37,544 nt of DNA, from assembly GCF_946223165.1 (NCBI RefSeq), contig NZ_CAMIBP010000028.1:1-37544 (forward strand), written 5' to 3'. Shown here piece after piece: positions 1 to 8,138 of this stretch. The position numbers and the translations under genes were made by a program. Every line of letters begins with the position of its first letter. Positions within the stretch are counted from its first letter, which is position 1. Source of the stretch: an uncultured Corynebacterium sp. GTDB taxonomy: Bacteria; Actinomycetota; Actinomycetes; Mycobacteriales; Mycobacteriaceae. Below the pieces are notes generated by a model. The model was given only the letters and a program-made list of their open reading frames with translations, did no database searches and had not been told where the DNA came from.

Positions 1-681
1 ACCATCCCGTTACTGGATAGTCACCACGGTGTTACTAGATACCCCCGCGCAACACACAACCTCACCCGGTATCCCGGTCGCCTGACCGCAGTACTTCGTA
101 TGATGGTGGCCCAACAATCGCAAGAGTTGCTCAAAGCGACGTTGGCGCGGGAGACCGATATCCCCGAGACAACGATTACCAGCTACACCGACATCCTCGG
201 GCGCATCTATCTTGTGGAGCGCATACGTCCCTGGTCCCGCAATCTGGTTTCGCGGGAAAAGGGAAAACCCAAAGCCTTGGTGAACGATTCCGGTTTGGCG
301 GAACACCTGTCCGGACAGTCTGCGCAGCGGTGGTTGGATTCTGAGAACCCTAGCTCAGGTTTTGGGCACGCGGTGGAAGGCGCCCTCACCCAGGAACTCA
401 TAGCGCAGAGCGGATGGTCGGATCAGGAATACGAAGTGTTCCATTGGTGCGACCGCTCGGGATATGAGGTTGACGTTTTCTGCGAGCTGCCCGACGGAAC
501 CGTCCTTGCCTTTGAAATCAAAGTGGGCGCGCCTCGCGCCAAGCATCTTGATTCCCTGAAGTTCATCCGTAAGCACTTGGGAGACAGGTTCCGTGCCGGC
601 TTCGTTGTTGGACACGCAAGCGAGGTAACCCGCTGGGGAAGCGACCTGTACTCTATTCCGTGGGCATCGCTGTGGAGCTGA
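1..681 (+). CDS. DUF4143 domain, C-terminal part of an AAA-type ATPase (5' end outside the window)
   Basis: The frame is open from base 1 to the TGA at 679-681, so the gene enters from outside the window; the ATG at 100 is internal. The visible 226 residues look like the DUF4143 region that follows the AAA core in a large family of bacterial ATPases of unclear function. There is a winged-helix-like stretch around TDIPETTITSYTDIL, then LVERIRPWSRNL, a K-P-K-x-x-x-x-DSGLAEHL segment, and a PD-(D/E)xK-like end: EVDVFCEL followed by VLAFEIKVG. The E-V-D and E-I-K residues are in nuclease-like positions, but activity is not established for the family. The Walker motifs lie off the left edge. It converges on the minus-strand DUF262 gene with an 18-bp gap. 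Its neighbours suggest an accessory or defence segment. Family assignment is by motif reading only. Confidence 0.75.
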   Translation, partial: TIPLLDSHHGVTRYPRATHNLTRYPGRLTAVLRMMVAQQSQELLKATLARETDIPETTITSYTDILGRIYLVERIRPWSRNLVSREKGKPKALVNDSGLAEHLSGQSAQRWLDSENPSSGFGHAVEGALTQELIAQSGWSDQEYEVFHWCDRSGYEVDVFCELPDGTVLAFEIKVGAPRAKHLDSLKFIRKHLGDRFRAGFVVGHASEVTRWGSDLYSIPWASLWS

Positions 682-699
682 TACGTCGTTGCGACGACC

Positions 700-2775
700 T
701 TAGAGCTCTGCGAGCGGAAGGAGCTCATCACCTCGCTCGAGCGCCCAGAAGTGCTCGCCGGAAACATTGGTCACTCCGACATGGTGCGTTGCTTCATCAA
801 GCGAGTCGAAGACTTCAGTTCCGTCGATGACGATGTGGCCGTCAGAGTTGATGACTGCGTCAATTTCCCAGTTTGGGTCCACGGGATCGAGGAGGTCGCC
901 TTCACGGAGGAGTTCGGCTTCAATGAAATCTTGCAGGCTGCGGTGCTCAATCGGCTGCGCCGCAACTGAAACCTGTTCAGTCTCGACAGGTTCGCCGCCG
1001 ATGTTGGCGAATCCATCCCGAATGACTTGGGCAATCAGGTCGCGTCGAAGCGCAAGAAATTCTTCGTAATCCATGCTCTCCCACCCCTGCGGCAGTGCAT
1101 GCCAGTACATCTGATCAGCCAACCACGCATCACCATGGGAGCGTTGGGCGACAAGTTCGGGCCAGTATTCACTGGGCGCACGGTCGGCAATCTTGATATT
1201 GGTGTTCCAGTCCGTGGGGGCGAAGTTTGCAGCCTGATTAATGCGCTTGAAGTCGGTGATGCCCAGGACTTTTTGTTGGTACTTCTTGGGGAACAGATGA
1301 TGCCCTTCGGTGCCTTTTTGCGCGGGCTGCGATGGGTCCATCCACGTCCGCACGCGTTCGTCGAGCATAAACATACGGGCGTCGAGAATGTTGAGTGCTG
1401 CCAAGTAGCACTGGTAATGAGGCGACAACGATGGGCCAGACGTCACCAGATTCTGCGGCAAGTTGTAACGCCAGAAATCATCGGTGAGCTGGGTGTTGAT
1501 GATTGTATTGAGCAAGTCTTCGAAGCCCTGGGCGTCACCCGGCTGGAGTGCAGAGATTCGATCCAAGTCCTTTTGGATCTGCGATTCCGAGGAGCCGGTG
1601 TATCGTGCCGTGAGCTGCGACATGAACAGCCACTTAGCCACGATCTTGCGCAATGTGCTCAGCTCTACTCCGTAGTCATTGCGACCCAAGAGGAAGATGA
1701 CATAGCTGTAAATGATGTTCATATGCGACGTGACGTTGGAACCGCTCTGGAAGCCTGCCGCGTGAATCGAGTGAATGAATTCGGTCCAATTCACCGGATT
1801 AATGACGATGGCAAGCGCGTCCTTAAGCAGCTGAAGCTCTGCTTCTTGTTTGTCCGAATTTGCGGTGCCTGTCGACCTATCAATGGCCTGCAAAGCGGCG
1901 TATGCATCTTGGAGCCTGCCACGACGTTGACCGAGGGCAACGATGGCACGAATGATGTGTCCGTTGTCCACGGGAATATAGGGATTGTGAGAAGTCCACG
2001 TAATGCGCTTGCCCAAGACTTCGGAGGCATGCTCAGGACTCATCCGCCCGTTGCGTGAAAATTCTTCAATGCTCTCGCGGCCATCCGGCCAAAAGACGCT
2101 CAACCACGTGAGGATGTAGTCGTACGCTTTGAGTCGTACGCCTTCAGAGTTGATGCGCACGAAGACATCGGCGACGAGGCGCTTGTCGGCTGAGCTTTGG
2201 AGGTGGACGACATCGAACGCGTATTTGCTGATGTTGGCGAGATCATTAAACTTTTCGATGATGAGTTCTTCCTTCTCATCGGTAAGCTCGCCTCCGGCTT
2301 CTTCGAACCGGCGGATGAAGGCCTTCGATGCCTTGTACGGGCTGTCGAAGACGGTTGAAATGTCTTCGACCCACTCCGGCGATCGCGCAATGACTGGGGT
2401 GCGCACTTCAAACTTTTCATTGAATGGGTTGAACGCGATTCGAATGTGTCGGGCCTTGTAATCGTTGTCGCGGACAGGCACGCCCTTCATTGCTGCGTAC
2501 AAGCTGGTGAGACGCTGTTGTCCGTCCACGATTTGGTGTTGGCCCGTAAAGCTGGAGTCCTTCGAAATTGACCGAGATTCGCCTTCCGCAGAAACATCCC
2601 AGAACATCAGCTCGCCGACGGGATAGCCACGGTACATCGAGTCAAATAAGTCGCGAACCTTGGACGATGGCCACACGAAGGGACGCTGGAGGTCCGGTAG
2701 CTGAATCTTTCCCGAGTGGATGTCGTCGAGAAGTTGGGAAACTTGCCAAGAAACCGTCTTGAAAATGGCGTCCAT
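700..2775 (-). CDS. DUF262/DUF1524 (GmrSD-like) HNH nuclease with C-terminal RAMA-like domain
   Basis: This 691-residue protein resembles GmrSD-type restriction enzymes, in which a DUF262 (ParB-like, nucleotide-dependent) half is joined to a DUF1524 HNH nuclease half. Residues 27-60 (LPDLQRPFVWP...YPVGELMFWD) and the DGQQRLTSLY motif at 84-93 are DUF262 hallmarks, as is VFVRINSEG near 205. The nuclease motif is GHHLFPKKY at 491-499, followed by NQAANFAPTDWNTNIK at 513-528. The last 60 residues (about 636-681, ending FDSLDEATHHVGV...GEHFWALE) resemble the RAMA module found on restriction and methylase proteins. ATG at 2775 is preferred because AAGGA lies about 11 nt upstream; an in-frame extension to 2826 adds an unlikely hydrophobic leader. 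It reads in the same direction as the GIY-YIG gene 367 bp upstream. A role against modified phage DNA is inferred from the family. Confidence 0.85.
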   Translation of the reverse strand: MDAIFKTVSWQVSQLLDDIHSGKIQLPDLQRPFVWPSSKVRDLFDSMYRGYPVGELMFWDVSAEGESRSISKDSSFTGQHQIVDGQQRLTSLYAAMKGVPVRDNDYKARHIRIAFNPFNEKFEVRTPVIARSPEWVEDISTVFDSPYKASKAFIRRFEEAGGELTDEKEELIIEKFNDLANISKYAFDVVHLQSSADKRLVADVFVRINSEGVRLKAYDYILTWLSVFWPDGRESIEEFSRNGRMSPEHASEVLGKRITWTSHNPYIPVDNGHIIRAIVALGQRRGRLQDAYAALQAIDRSTGTANSDKQEAELQLLKDALAIVINPVNWTEFIHSIHAAGFQSGSNVTSHMNIIYSYVIFLLGRNDYGVELSTLRKIVAKWLFMSQLTARYTGSSESQIQKDLDRISALQPGDAQGFEDLLNTIINTQLTDDFWRYNLPQNLVTSGPSLSPHYQCYLAALNILDARMFMLDERVRTWMDPSQPAQKGTEGHHLFPKKYQQKVLGITDFKRINQAANFAPTDWNTNIKIADRAPSEYWPELVAQRSHGDAWLADQMYWHALPQGWESMDYEEFLALRRDLIAQVIRDGFANIGGEPVETEQVSVAAQPIEHRSLQDFIEAELLREGDLLDPVDPNWEIDAVINSDGHIVIDGTEVFDSLDEATHHVGVTNVSGEHFWALERGDELLPLAEL

Positions 2776-3142
2776 GGAGAATGGTGTCCTTAGGAGGTAT
2801 AGCAATTCGAAGGAAATGTGGAGCAAGCGATATAGAAGTCGTTGCTCTTACATTGTAGGAAAGGAAAGGGATGTGACTCAGTGACGCAGTCTCGAATATC
2901 TATGCGGACGAGGGGCTGAATTCCACCGGTTGACAATGGCTTGGGGGCAACAGCCTCTGTGGTTTGTTGAAGGGGGAGAGAGTCGCTGACCTGGAGTGTT
3001 TGGACTTCCCGATTGCGCGGGATGAGAACTCGTTATTCTGACGAACAGTGACCCTACAGTCTTGAGAAAGGGGTGGTTTGAGCTGCTTAAATGAAAACAC
3101 AGCTAACGGAGAGCCTACTGTCGCAAAGGCACAACAATGGCG
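2776..3142. other. 367-bp intergenic region between the two nuclease genes
   Basis: No open frame with coding character is visible. On the minus strand a TACAAT hexamer (2852-2857) is a plausible -10 box for the DUF262 gene, with a poor -35 match; the leader would be about 70 nt. The rest is lower in GC than the flanking genes, and I see no RNA gene or strong hairpin. Its own promoter suggests that the two nuclease genes need not be a single transcript. Confidence 0.4.
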
Positions 3143-4654
3143 TTACTCGCCGGGAAGCAAAGCAGTAAGCCGCGCGCGATTGGCCGCGGACAGGCGCTTG
3201 AGCCCCAGCACGTGTGCCGCTTCGGTGACGGGATCTGCGGAATCGACGCACATGGACATCAACGTCACGAGCTCAACATCGGAGACGTCTTTCAGGGTTC
3301 GCGGACCAAGTTCCCGGGCCTGGTTGGCTAGTTGGTTATGGACACGGTAACCGCGCTTTTCGATGGCTCGGACATTGCACGGGTTTTCTGTCAAAATGCG
3401 TTGCGCCGCGATAAGGGACTTGAGGGCAGCTTTGAGGCGATCGGCGTTCTTGGTGGTGAGCTTGCTCCCGGATCGCTGCGCGTAGCGGCGGAACGCGTAG
3501 GTTCCGGTGATGGGACCTTCGACATCGATGATGGACAGAAGGCCCTGCTCAAGGTCCTCATGCGTCGCCTCAGCGAGAGGAGTGAGCGCGCCTGTGGACT
3601 CTGGATAGGGGCGCAGCTCAGTGGGAACGTCGTGCTCGTGTTCTTGGTAGGCGTAGGCGGCCATGATGAGCGAATTGTTGAGGATGTCCTGCGCGAAGTA
3701 TTCGTTGTGGAAACGCTTGAAGAGGCCGGAGACGTTTTGGCGCATGAGGCGAACGTTGAGGGCGTAGGACTTGTCCTTGAGCAGCTCCAGGTAGGGGAAG
3801 CTCTCTGTCCCGTTGAGTACGTCCAAGAAGAAGGGCACGTTGAAACAAAACTGTGAGACGGTCCCGTAGGAGTACTCGAGCTCGCGCACAACATACCAGC
3901 AATCGCCTTCTTCAATAATGTCGTCGTCGATGAGCTCGGTGTTGATGGCGAAGTCCAAGTAGCGTTCGCCGGTCTCGGGATCTTGGCCCTCCACGATGAA
4001 TATCGACTCGAGGACTCCAACGTTGATGGCGGCCACGCGGTGCTCATACTTGGTCTTGTTCGTGCTGGGCAGCACCGTGGACACCCAGAGGTGGCGCTGG
4101 GTGTTGAACGGATCCGGGATGGTCTCGTAAAGGAACCACCCAAGGAGATCACGCACCATCGAGTAGTACGGCTCAGAACACAGGCGAGCGAATCGCTGGC
4201 GGTCCGGCGAAAGGAAGCTCTGTCCGGGACGAATGCGCTTGTGTCGATCCCACGGCATCATGACGGACATGCCCTCGTCGACGTCGACGGCAAGGTCTCC
4301 TTCGCCGCCTGGACGGTTGGTCAGCATGAGGTTGCGCACCGAATTCGTCTTCTCCGTGAGTGCGATGAGTTGGCGTTCCGGCTGGTTGAGGTCTCCTTGA
4401 GGAATACCGAAGAACTCGACACTGATGATGTCTTCCCAGCGCCGGCGGTGGCCAGCAAAGCGCTGCACCACGTTGACTGATTGGCCCGCGTATTGCTCAC
4501 CATTGGCGAAGGTAAGGCGATACAGTCCGCGCTTTTCTTCAGGGGTCACGGCGTCGCGGAAAAGAAACGCGATGGAGTCCATATCGCGTACGTCGTATTT
4601 CGTGCCCTTGAGAATTGAGCCATCAGGGAGCTGGAGCTTGTTGGAGTCAGACAT
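3143..4654 (-). CDS. GIY-YIG nuclease-domain protein with DUF3320-like winged-helix region
   Basis: The protein has 503 residues. Near the N-terminus it has a GIY-YIG-like fold signature: GLYRLTF at 43-49, YAGQS at 55-59, an arginine in QRFAGHRRR at 64-72, glutamate in QPERQL around 93, and LTNRPGG at 111-117. These are the expected positions of the tyrosines, arginine, glutamate and asparagine of that nuclease superfamily. The middle 230 residues match nothing I recognise. Residues about 367-425 (DLEQGLLSIIDVEGPITG, then RRYAQRSG) resemble the DUF3320 winged-helix region attached to some helicase-like restriction and defence proteins. The start has AAAGG six bases ahead of ATG. It lies upstream of, and in line with, the DUF262 nuclease gene. 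A DNA-cleaving defence role is an inference from the domains and the neighbour. Confidence 0.7.
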   Translation of the reverse strand: MSDSNKLQLPDGSILKGTKYDVRDMDSIAFLFRDAVTPEEKRGLYRLTFANGEQYAGQSVNVVQRFAGHRRRWEDIISVEFFGIPQGDLNQPERQLIALTEKTNSVRNLMLTNRPGGEGDLAVDVDEGMSVMMPWDRHKRIRPGQSFLSPDRQRFARLCSEPYYSMVRDLLGWFLYETIPDPFNTQRHLWVSTVLPSTNKTKYEHRVAAINVGVLESIFIVEGQDPETGERYLDFAINTELIDDDIIEEGDCWYVVRELEYSYGTVSQFCFNVPFFLDVLNGTESFPYLELLKDKSYALNVRLMRQNVSGLFKRFHNEYFAQDILNNSLIMAAYAYQEHEHDVPTELRPYPESTGALTPLAEATHEDLEQGLLSIIDVEGPITGTYAFRRYAQRSGSKLTTKNADRLKAALKSLIAAQRILTENPCNVRAIEKRGYRVHNQLANQARELGPRTLKDVSDVELVTLMSMCVDSADPVTEAAHVLGLKRLSAANRARLTALLPGE

Positions 4655-4750
4655 AAAAAGCCTTTGCTAGGGAAAGAAATTGGGAAGATAAGGAATAGGT
4701 CAGGAAGGGGAGAGGGAAAGGGGAAAGTGCGGCAGCGACGGATAGCCCGC

Positions 4751-5749
4751 TTAAGGCATCATCACACCAATGGTCGCGCGCAGCGCGGGGTCTGTGGCAA
4801 TGCCGGAGATGACGCCCAGGTAGCCGCCGCCCTTGAGCCACATCGGTCCGCCGGAGTCGCCGGGGACGGTCTCCTGGCCGCCGATGACAAAGACACGGTC
4901 GCCGCTGAAGTACTGGCCCTTAGGGTAGGCGGTGGCGCAGTGCGTGGAGTGCGTCTTGTCGCCGTACCAGCAGACCTCGGTGCCGGCGGTGACGGCGGTG
5001 GTGTCGCGGACGATGGTGCCGCCCGAGAAGGAATTGGTACCCAGCGCGGTGGTGGGGGCGAAGTCGATGTAGGCGACATCGTTGGCCAGCTGCTCCTCGT
5101 GCGCGATGGCGAAGTTGTACGGCGTCGTGGCGGAGCGCAGGGTGCCGAGCTTGAGCAGGCCGTCGCCGGTGTAAACGGTGGAGCCGGCCTCGCCGCAGTG
5201 GGCGGCGGTGACGCCGACGTGGTTGCTGCCCACGAAGGACAGCGTGCAAAACGTCGTCAGTCCGTTGGGGCGGCGCACGATAATGCGGTCGCCCTGGTTA
5301 GCGGTGGCAATCGTCGTGGTGGCCGCCGTCGTCGGTGTCGGCATGGTTGCGGTGCGTGCCGGGCGGTCGGGCCATTCCAGATCGCAGGCTGCGCCGCGCC
5401 GGGTGGTGGTCTCCTGGATGGTGTTGACTACCACGCCGTTTTGGGTTTCCGAGAGGGAATAGGTGTATGTGCAGGTGCGCACGCCGTTGACGGTTTTCTC
5501 CGAGTAGGAGGTGGAGGTCTGCGAGTTCGTGGGCGCGTTTGAGTCGGTGGTCCGCGGGCGCGTGGAGCTCAGCGGGGAACCCAGCGAGGACCCGCGGGAG
5601 GACAGGGCGAAGGGGGAGGACTGGGCATCGGCAGCAGGCGCCAGTGCCGCCGATGCTGCCTCGACCAGCGAGGCAGCGGCCAGCACCGCGGCGACGGCGT
5701 GGCGCAGGCGCGCGCCGGGGCGGGCAGGGCGAGAGGGGCGTGCGAACAC
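4751..5749 (-). CDS. secreted trypsin-like (S1 family) serine protease
   Basis: This 332-residue protein has an arginine-rich N-terminus, a hydrophobic alanine-rich segment at 18-40 and a likely signal-peptidase site near ADAQS (about 41-44), so export is expected. A Ser/Thr-rich linker follows (45-155). The catalytic triad of chymotrypsin-fold proteases is visible: His184 in TAAHC (181-185), Asp224 in NDVAYIDF, and Ser299 in PGDSGGP (296-302). Cysteines 168/185 and 260/271 could form disulphides. The chain ends only about 30 residues after the serine, slightly short for the fold. The start is GTG at 5749 with AAAGG seven bases upstream. It is transcribed alone, between the GIY-YIG gene (96 bp away) and a divergent small ORF. 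The substrate is unknown. Confidence 0.88.
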   Translation of the reverse strand: MFARPSRPARPGARLRHAVAAVLAAASLVEAASAALAPAADAQSSPFALSSRGSSLGSPLSSTRPRTTDSNAPTNSQTSTSYSEKTVNGVRTCTYTYSLSETQNGVVVNTIQETTTRRGAACDLEWPDRPARTATMPTPTTAATTTIATANQGDRIIVRRPNGLTTFCTLSFVGSNHVGVTAAHCGEAGSTVYTGDGLLKLGTLRSATTPYNFAIAHEEQLANDVAYIDFAPTTALGTNSFSGGTIVRDTTAVTAGTEVCWYGDKTHSTHCATAYPKGQYFSGDRVFVIGGQETVPGDSGGPMWLKGGGYLGVISGIATDPALRATIGVMMP

Positions 5750-5863
5750 GACGGGGCCTTTCGTCGGGGCCCGGAGCGTGTGGGACGCGGACGACGCACT
5801 GGATGAGACTGCGGTGGCGCCCGTCGGGCCGAGAGATGGGATCGGAGGAGATCTTATCGGTGG

Positions 5864-6106
5864 TTGGTTGCCTGGGTATTGAAAAACGCTGAGATGTTGT
5901 GGGACAACGTGGTGGCGCAGCTGTCGCTGCGCGCCAGCGAGGAGGGGATGAGCGGGCTCACCGAGACGGCGGAAGCCTACGTGGCCACGCTGCCGGTGGA
6001 CGAGGGCGGCACCGGTGACCTGGTGGGATTCCTGGACGACGCCGGCATTGAGGACGGCCAGGATGGCGTGAGCGCGGACTGGGAGACATGTGTGGTCGCG
6101 CGCTAG
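5864..6106 (+). CDS. small acidic ORF of unknown function, possibly a gene remnant
   Basis: The 80-codon frame opens with TTG at 5864; ATG at 5894 would give 71 residues. No good ribosome-binding site is visible for either. I do not recognise the product. It has no membrane segment, is rich in Glu, Asp and Gly, and ends in WETCVVAR. From 5894 on, third codon positions are almost all G or C (long runs of gtg, gcg, ctg, ggc and gac), which is how true genes read in this genome and suggests real or formerly real coding sequence. It could be the 3' end of a gene that lost its beginning. It sits between the divergent protease gene and the metP promoter. Confidence 0.35.
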   Translation: MVAWVLKNAEMLWDNVVAQLSLRASEEGMSGLTETAEAYVATLPVDEGGTGDLVGFLDDAGIEDGQDGVSADWETCVVAR

Positions 6107-6158
6107 TTAGGCCGAAATCCGGTAGGGGGTAATGGGCTAATTGTTTTCATGAGTCCTA

Positions 6159-6186
6159 TTGATAGACAGTTAGCTTGTACTACAAT
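6159..6186 (+). promoter_or_regulatory. candidate metP promoter
   Basis: TTGATA (6159-6164) and TACAAT (6181-6186) are separated by 16 bp, a good sigma-A-type match. A leader of about 80 nt follows before metP. It contains a small hairpin around CCCGTG/CACGGG and then the AAGAAAAGG ribosome-binding site. Confidence 0.55.
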
Positions 6187-6271
6187 CTTCACATCGCTGC
6201 ACAGGCGGTAGTCACTATCTCGAGCCCGTGGATTCTTCACGGGGTAACCCCCAAGAAAAGGTTGTTCATCC

Positions 6272-7867
6272 ATGAGCAATGAAACGCAGTCCGCGGATGT
6301 GAAGTCCACCCGCGATACTTTTAACTCGCGCTTCGTGTTCCTCATGGCCGCCATCGGCTCCGCCGTCGGTCTGGGTAACATTTGGCGCTTCCCGTACGTC
6401 GCCTACGAAAACGGCGGCGGTGCCTTCCTCATCCCCTACATTGTTGCGCTTTTGACCGCAGGTATCCCGATCCTGTGGTTCGACCTCGCCATTGGTCACC
6501 GCTTCCGCGGCTCCACGCCGCTGGCTTTCCGCCGCATCGACAAGCGCTGGGAGTCCATCGGCTGGTTCAAGGTGGGCGTGAACTTCTTCATCGCCATCTA
6601 CTACGCCGCCATCGTGGCGTGGGCCGCCATCTACATGGTCCGCTCCGTGAGCAAGGCCTGGGGTGATGATCCGGAGACCTTCTTCATGTCGGACTTCCTC
6701 AAGGCCGACCCGTCGCAGACTTACTCTACGAGCTTCGTGTGGCCCATCCTCATCGTCATGATCCTCGTGTGGATCTTCTGCATCGTGACCCTGGCGACGG
6801 ACATTAACAAGGGTATCGGCAAGCTGACGTCGGTCTTTCTTCCCATCTTGGCCGTCATGTTCATCATCCTCGTGGTCCGCGCCATCTTCTTGGACGGGGC
6901 ACTGGAGGGCCTCAACGCCTTCTTCACTCCGAACTGGTCCGTCCTGTCGGACCCGAGTGTGTGGATTGCCGCCTACGGCCAGATCTTCTTCTCGCTGTCC
7001 ATCGGCTTTGGCATCATGATCACGTACGCGTCCTACCTCAAGCCACGTACCAACATCACCAACACCGGCATGGTGACCGCCTTCGCGAACTCCTCCTTCG
7101 AGCTGCTGGCCGGCATCGGCGTCTTCGCCACCCTGGGCTACATGGCAGCGCAGCAGGGCGTTCCCGTCGATGAGGTTGCCTCCTCTGGTATTGGCCTGGC
7201 GTTCATCGCGTTCCCGACGATTATCAACCTCATGCCGCTGGGTGGCCTGTTTGGCATCCTCTTCTTCGGCTCCCTCTTCCTGGCTGGCGTCACGTCGCTT
7301 ATCTCCATCATGGAGGTTGTCTTCTCCGCGGTGGCGGACAAGTTCGACATCCCGCGCAAGAAGGCTGCCATCTACACCGGTACCGTCATGGCTGTGCTGT
7401 CCTGCCTGCTCTTCTCCACGTCCTCCGGTCTGGTGACCCTGGACATCATGGACAAGTTCACAAACAACATCGGCATCGTCTTCGGCGCCATCTGCGCCCT
7501 CGTCGTGGTCGGCTGGGTCACCGGCCGCCGCCGCGAGATCGAGCAGCACCTCAACGCCGTCTCTGCGACCCGCGTGGGCACGTTCTGGCAGATCCTCACC
7601 TTCATCGCCACCCCGGCCTTGCTTGTGTACTTCCTGGGCAACGAGATCATCACCATCATCCGCGAGGGCTACGAGGGCTACGCCGCCGCCCAGATCGGCC
7701 TTTACGGCTGGCTCGTTATTGGCCTCATCCTGGTGGCCAGCTTCATTCTGCCCCTTATGAAGTTCAAGGGCGACCACTACCTCGACGGCCTCGACACGTC
7801 TGACTACGGTGTGCCCGCCAAGGGCCGCCCGAAGGGCACTCCGAACCCCCTGGGTAACGCCAAGTAA
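6272..7867 (+). CDS. metP: MetP-type sodium-dependent methionine/alanine importer, large subunit (NSS family)
   Basis: This 531-residue polytopic membrane protein belongs to the neurotransmitter:sodium symporter family. The N-terminal segment SRFVFLMAAIGSAVGLGNIWRFPYVAYENGGGAFLIPY is the family's TM1-TM2 signature, including the unwound G-L-G-N-I-W-R-F-P sodium/substrate site. About twelve hydrophobic segments follow, and the C-terminus is a short charged tail. The ATG at 6272 has AAGAAAAGG upstream. A tiny membrane-protein gene follows 18 bp downstream. That pairing is characteristic of MetPS, a Na+-coupled methionine and alanine uptake system described in Corynebacterium glutamicum. Substrate assignment rests on this pairing and family resemblance, not on binding-site evidence. 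Confidence 0.88.
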   Translation: MSNETQSADVKSTRDTFNSRFVFLMAAIGSAVGLGNIWRFPYVAYENGGGAFLIPYIVALLTAGIPILWFDLAIGHRFRGSTPLAFRRIDKRWESIGWFKVGVNFFIAIYYAAIVAWAAIYMVRSVSKAWGDDPETFFMSDFLKADPSQTYSTSFVWPILIVMILVWIFCIVTLATDINKGIGKLTSVFLPILAVMFIILVVRAIFLDGALEGLNAFFTPNWSVLSDPSVWIAAYGQIFFSLSIGFGIMITYASYLKPRTNITNTGMVTAFANSSFELLAGIGVFATLGYMAAQQGVPVDEVASSGIGLAFIAFPTIINLMPLGGLFGILFFGSLFLAGVTSLISIMEVVFSAVADKFDIPRKKAAIYTGTVMAVLSCLLFSTSSGLVTLDIMDKFTNNIGIVFGAICALVVVGWVTGRRREIEQHLNAVSATRVGTFWQILTFIATPALLVYFLGNEIITIIREGYEGYAAAQIGLYGWLVIGLILVASFILPLMKFKGDHYLDGLDTSDYGVPAKGRPKGTPNPLGNAK

Positions 7868-7885
7868 AGAAAGGAACGTGACATC

Positions 7886-8050
7886 ATGAACGCAAGCGCA
7901 ATCCTTCTCATGATCCTGTTCATCGTGGTCATCTGGGGCGGCCTGGTGCTGTCCACCGCGTGGCTCTACAGCTCGGACGATGCCGTCACCGGCGAGCTGG
8001 GCGATGCCCCCGGCACCGACGACGAATCGCTCATGCGTCGCGCGGCTTAG
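7886..8050 (+). CDS. metS: MetS-type small subunit of the methionine/alanine NSS importer
   Basis: This is a 54-residue ORF, below the usual length cutoffs. It has one transmembrane helix (about residues 5-30, SAILLMILFIVVIWGGLVLS) and a short acidic cytoplasmic tail ending MRRAA. AAAGGAACG lies just ahead of the ATG, and the gene follows metP by 18 bp. In the C. glutamicum system a small partner of this type is required for transport by the large subunit. Placement, size and topology all fit. A strong terminator follows, so metP-metS is a complete two-gene operon. Confidence 0.85.
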   Translation: MNASAILLMILFIVVIWGGLVLSTAWLYSSDDAVTGELGDAPGTDDESLMRRAA

Positions 8051-8063
8051 CCTGCAGACGTGA

Positions 8064-8093
8064 AAAACCCTCGCCCTGATGGGCGAGGGTTTT
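8064..8093 (+). terminator. intrinsic terminator after metS
   Basis: A 13-bp perfect stem (8064-8076 with 8081-8093) with a TGAT loop ends in TTTT. The A-rich 5' arm means it could also stop minus-strand transcription from the CoA-transferase gene. Confidence 0.85.
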
Positions 8094-8121
8094 GTCGTTG
8101 CGGGCAGACGCCGCGGTAGGG

Positions 8122-8137
8122 GGCGGCATCGGCAAGC
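8122..8137 (+). repeat. 16-bp word GGCGGCATCGGCAAGC, copy 1 (non-coding)
   Basis: Exact copy lying just past the stop codon of the CoA-transferase gene, outside any gene. See the finding on this word. Confidence 0.7.
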
Positions 8138-8138
8138 G

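Noticed and set aside
1..4654. Insertion sequence or prophage carrying the nuclease genes
   Set aside because: No transposase, integrase, terminal inverted repeats or tRNA attachment site is visible. The segment may still be transferred DNA, but its ends are not in view.
6187..6271. A methionine-related riboswitch in the metP leader
   Set aside because: The 85-nt leader has only one small hairpin and none of the conserved SAM riboswitch motifs.
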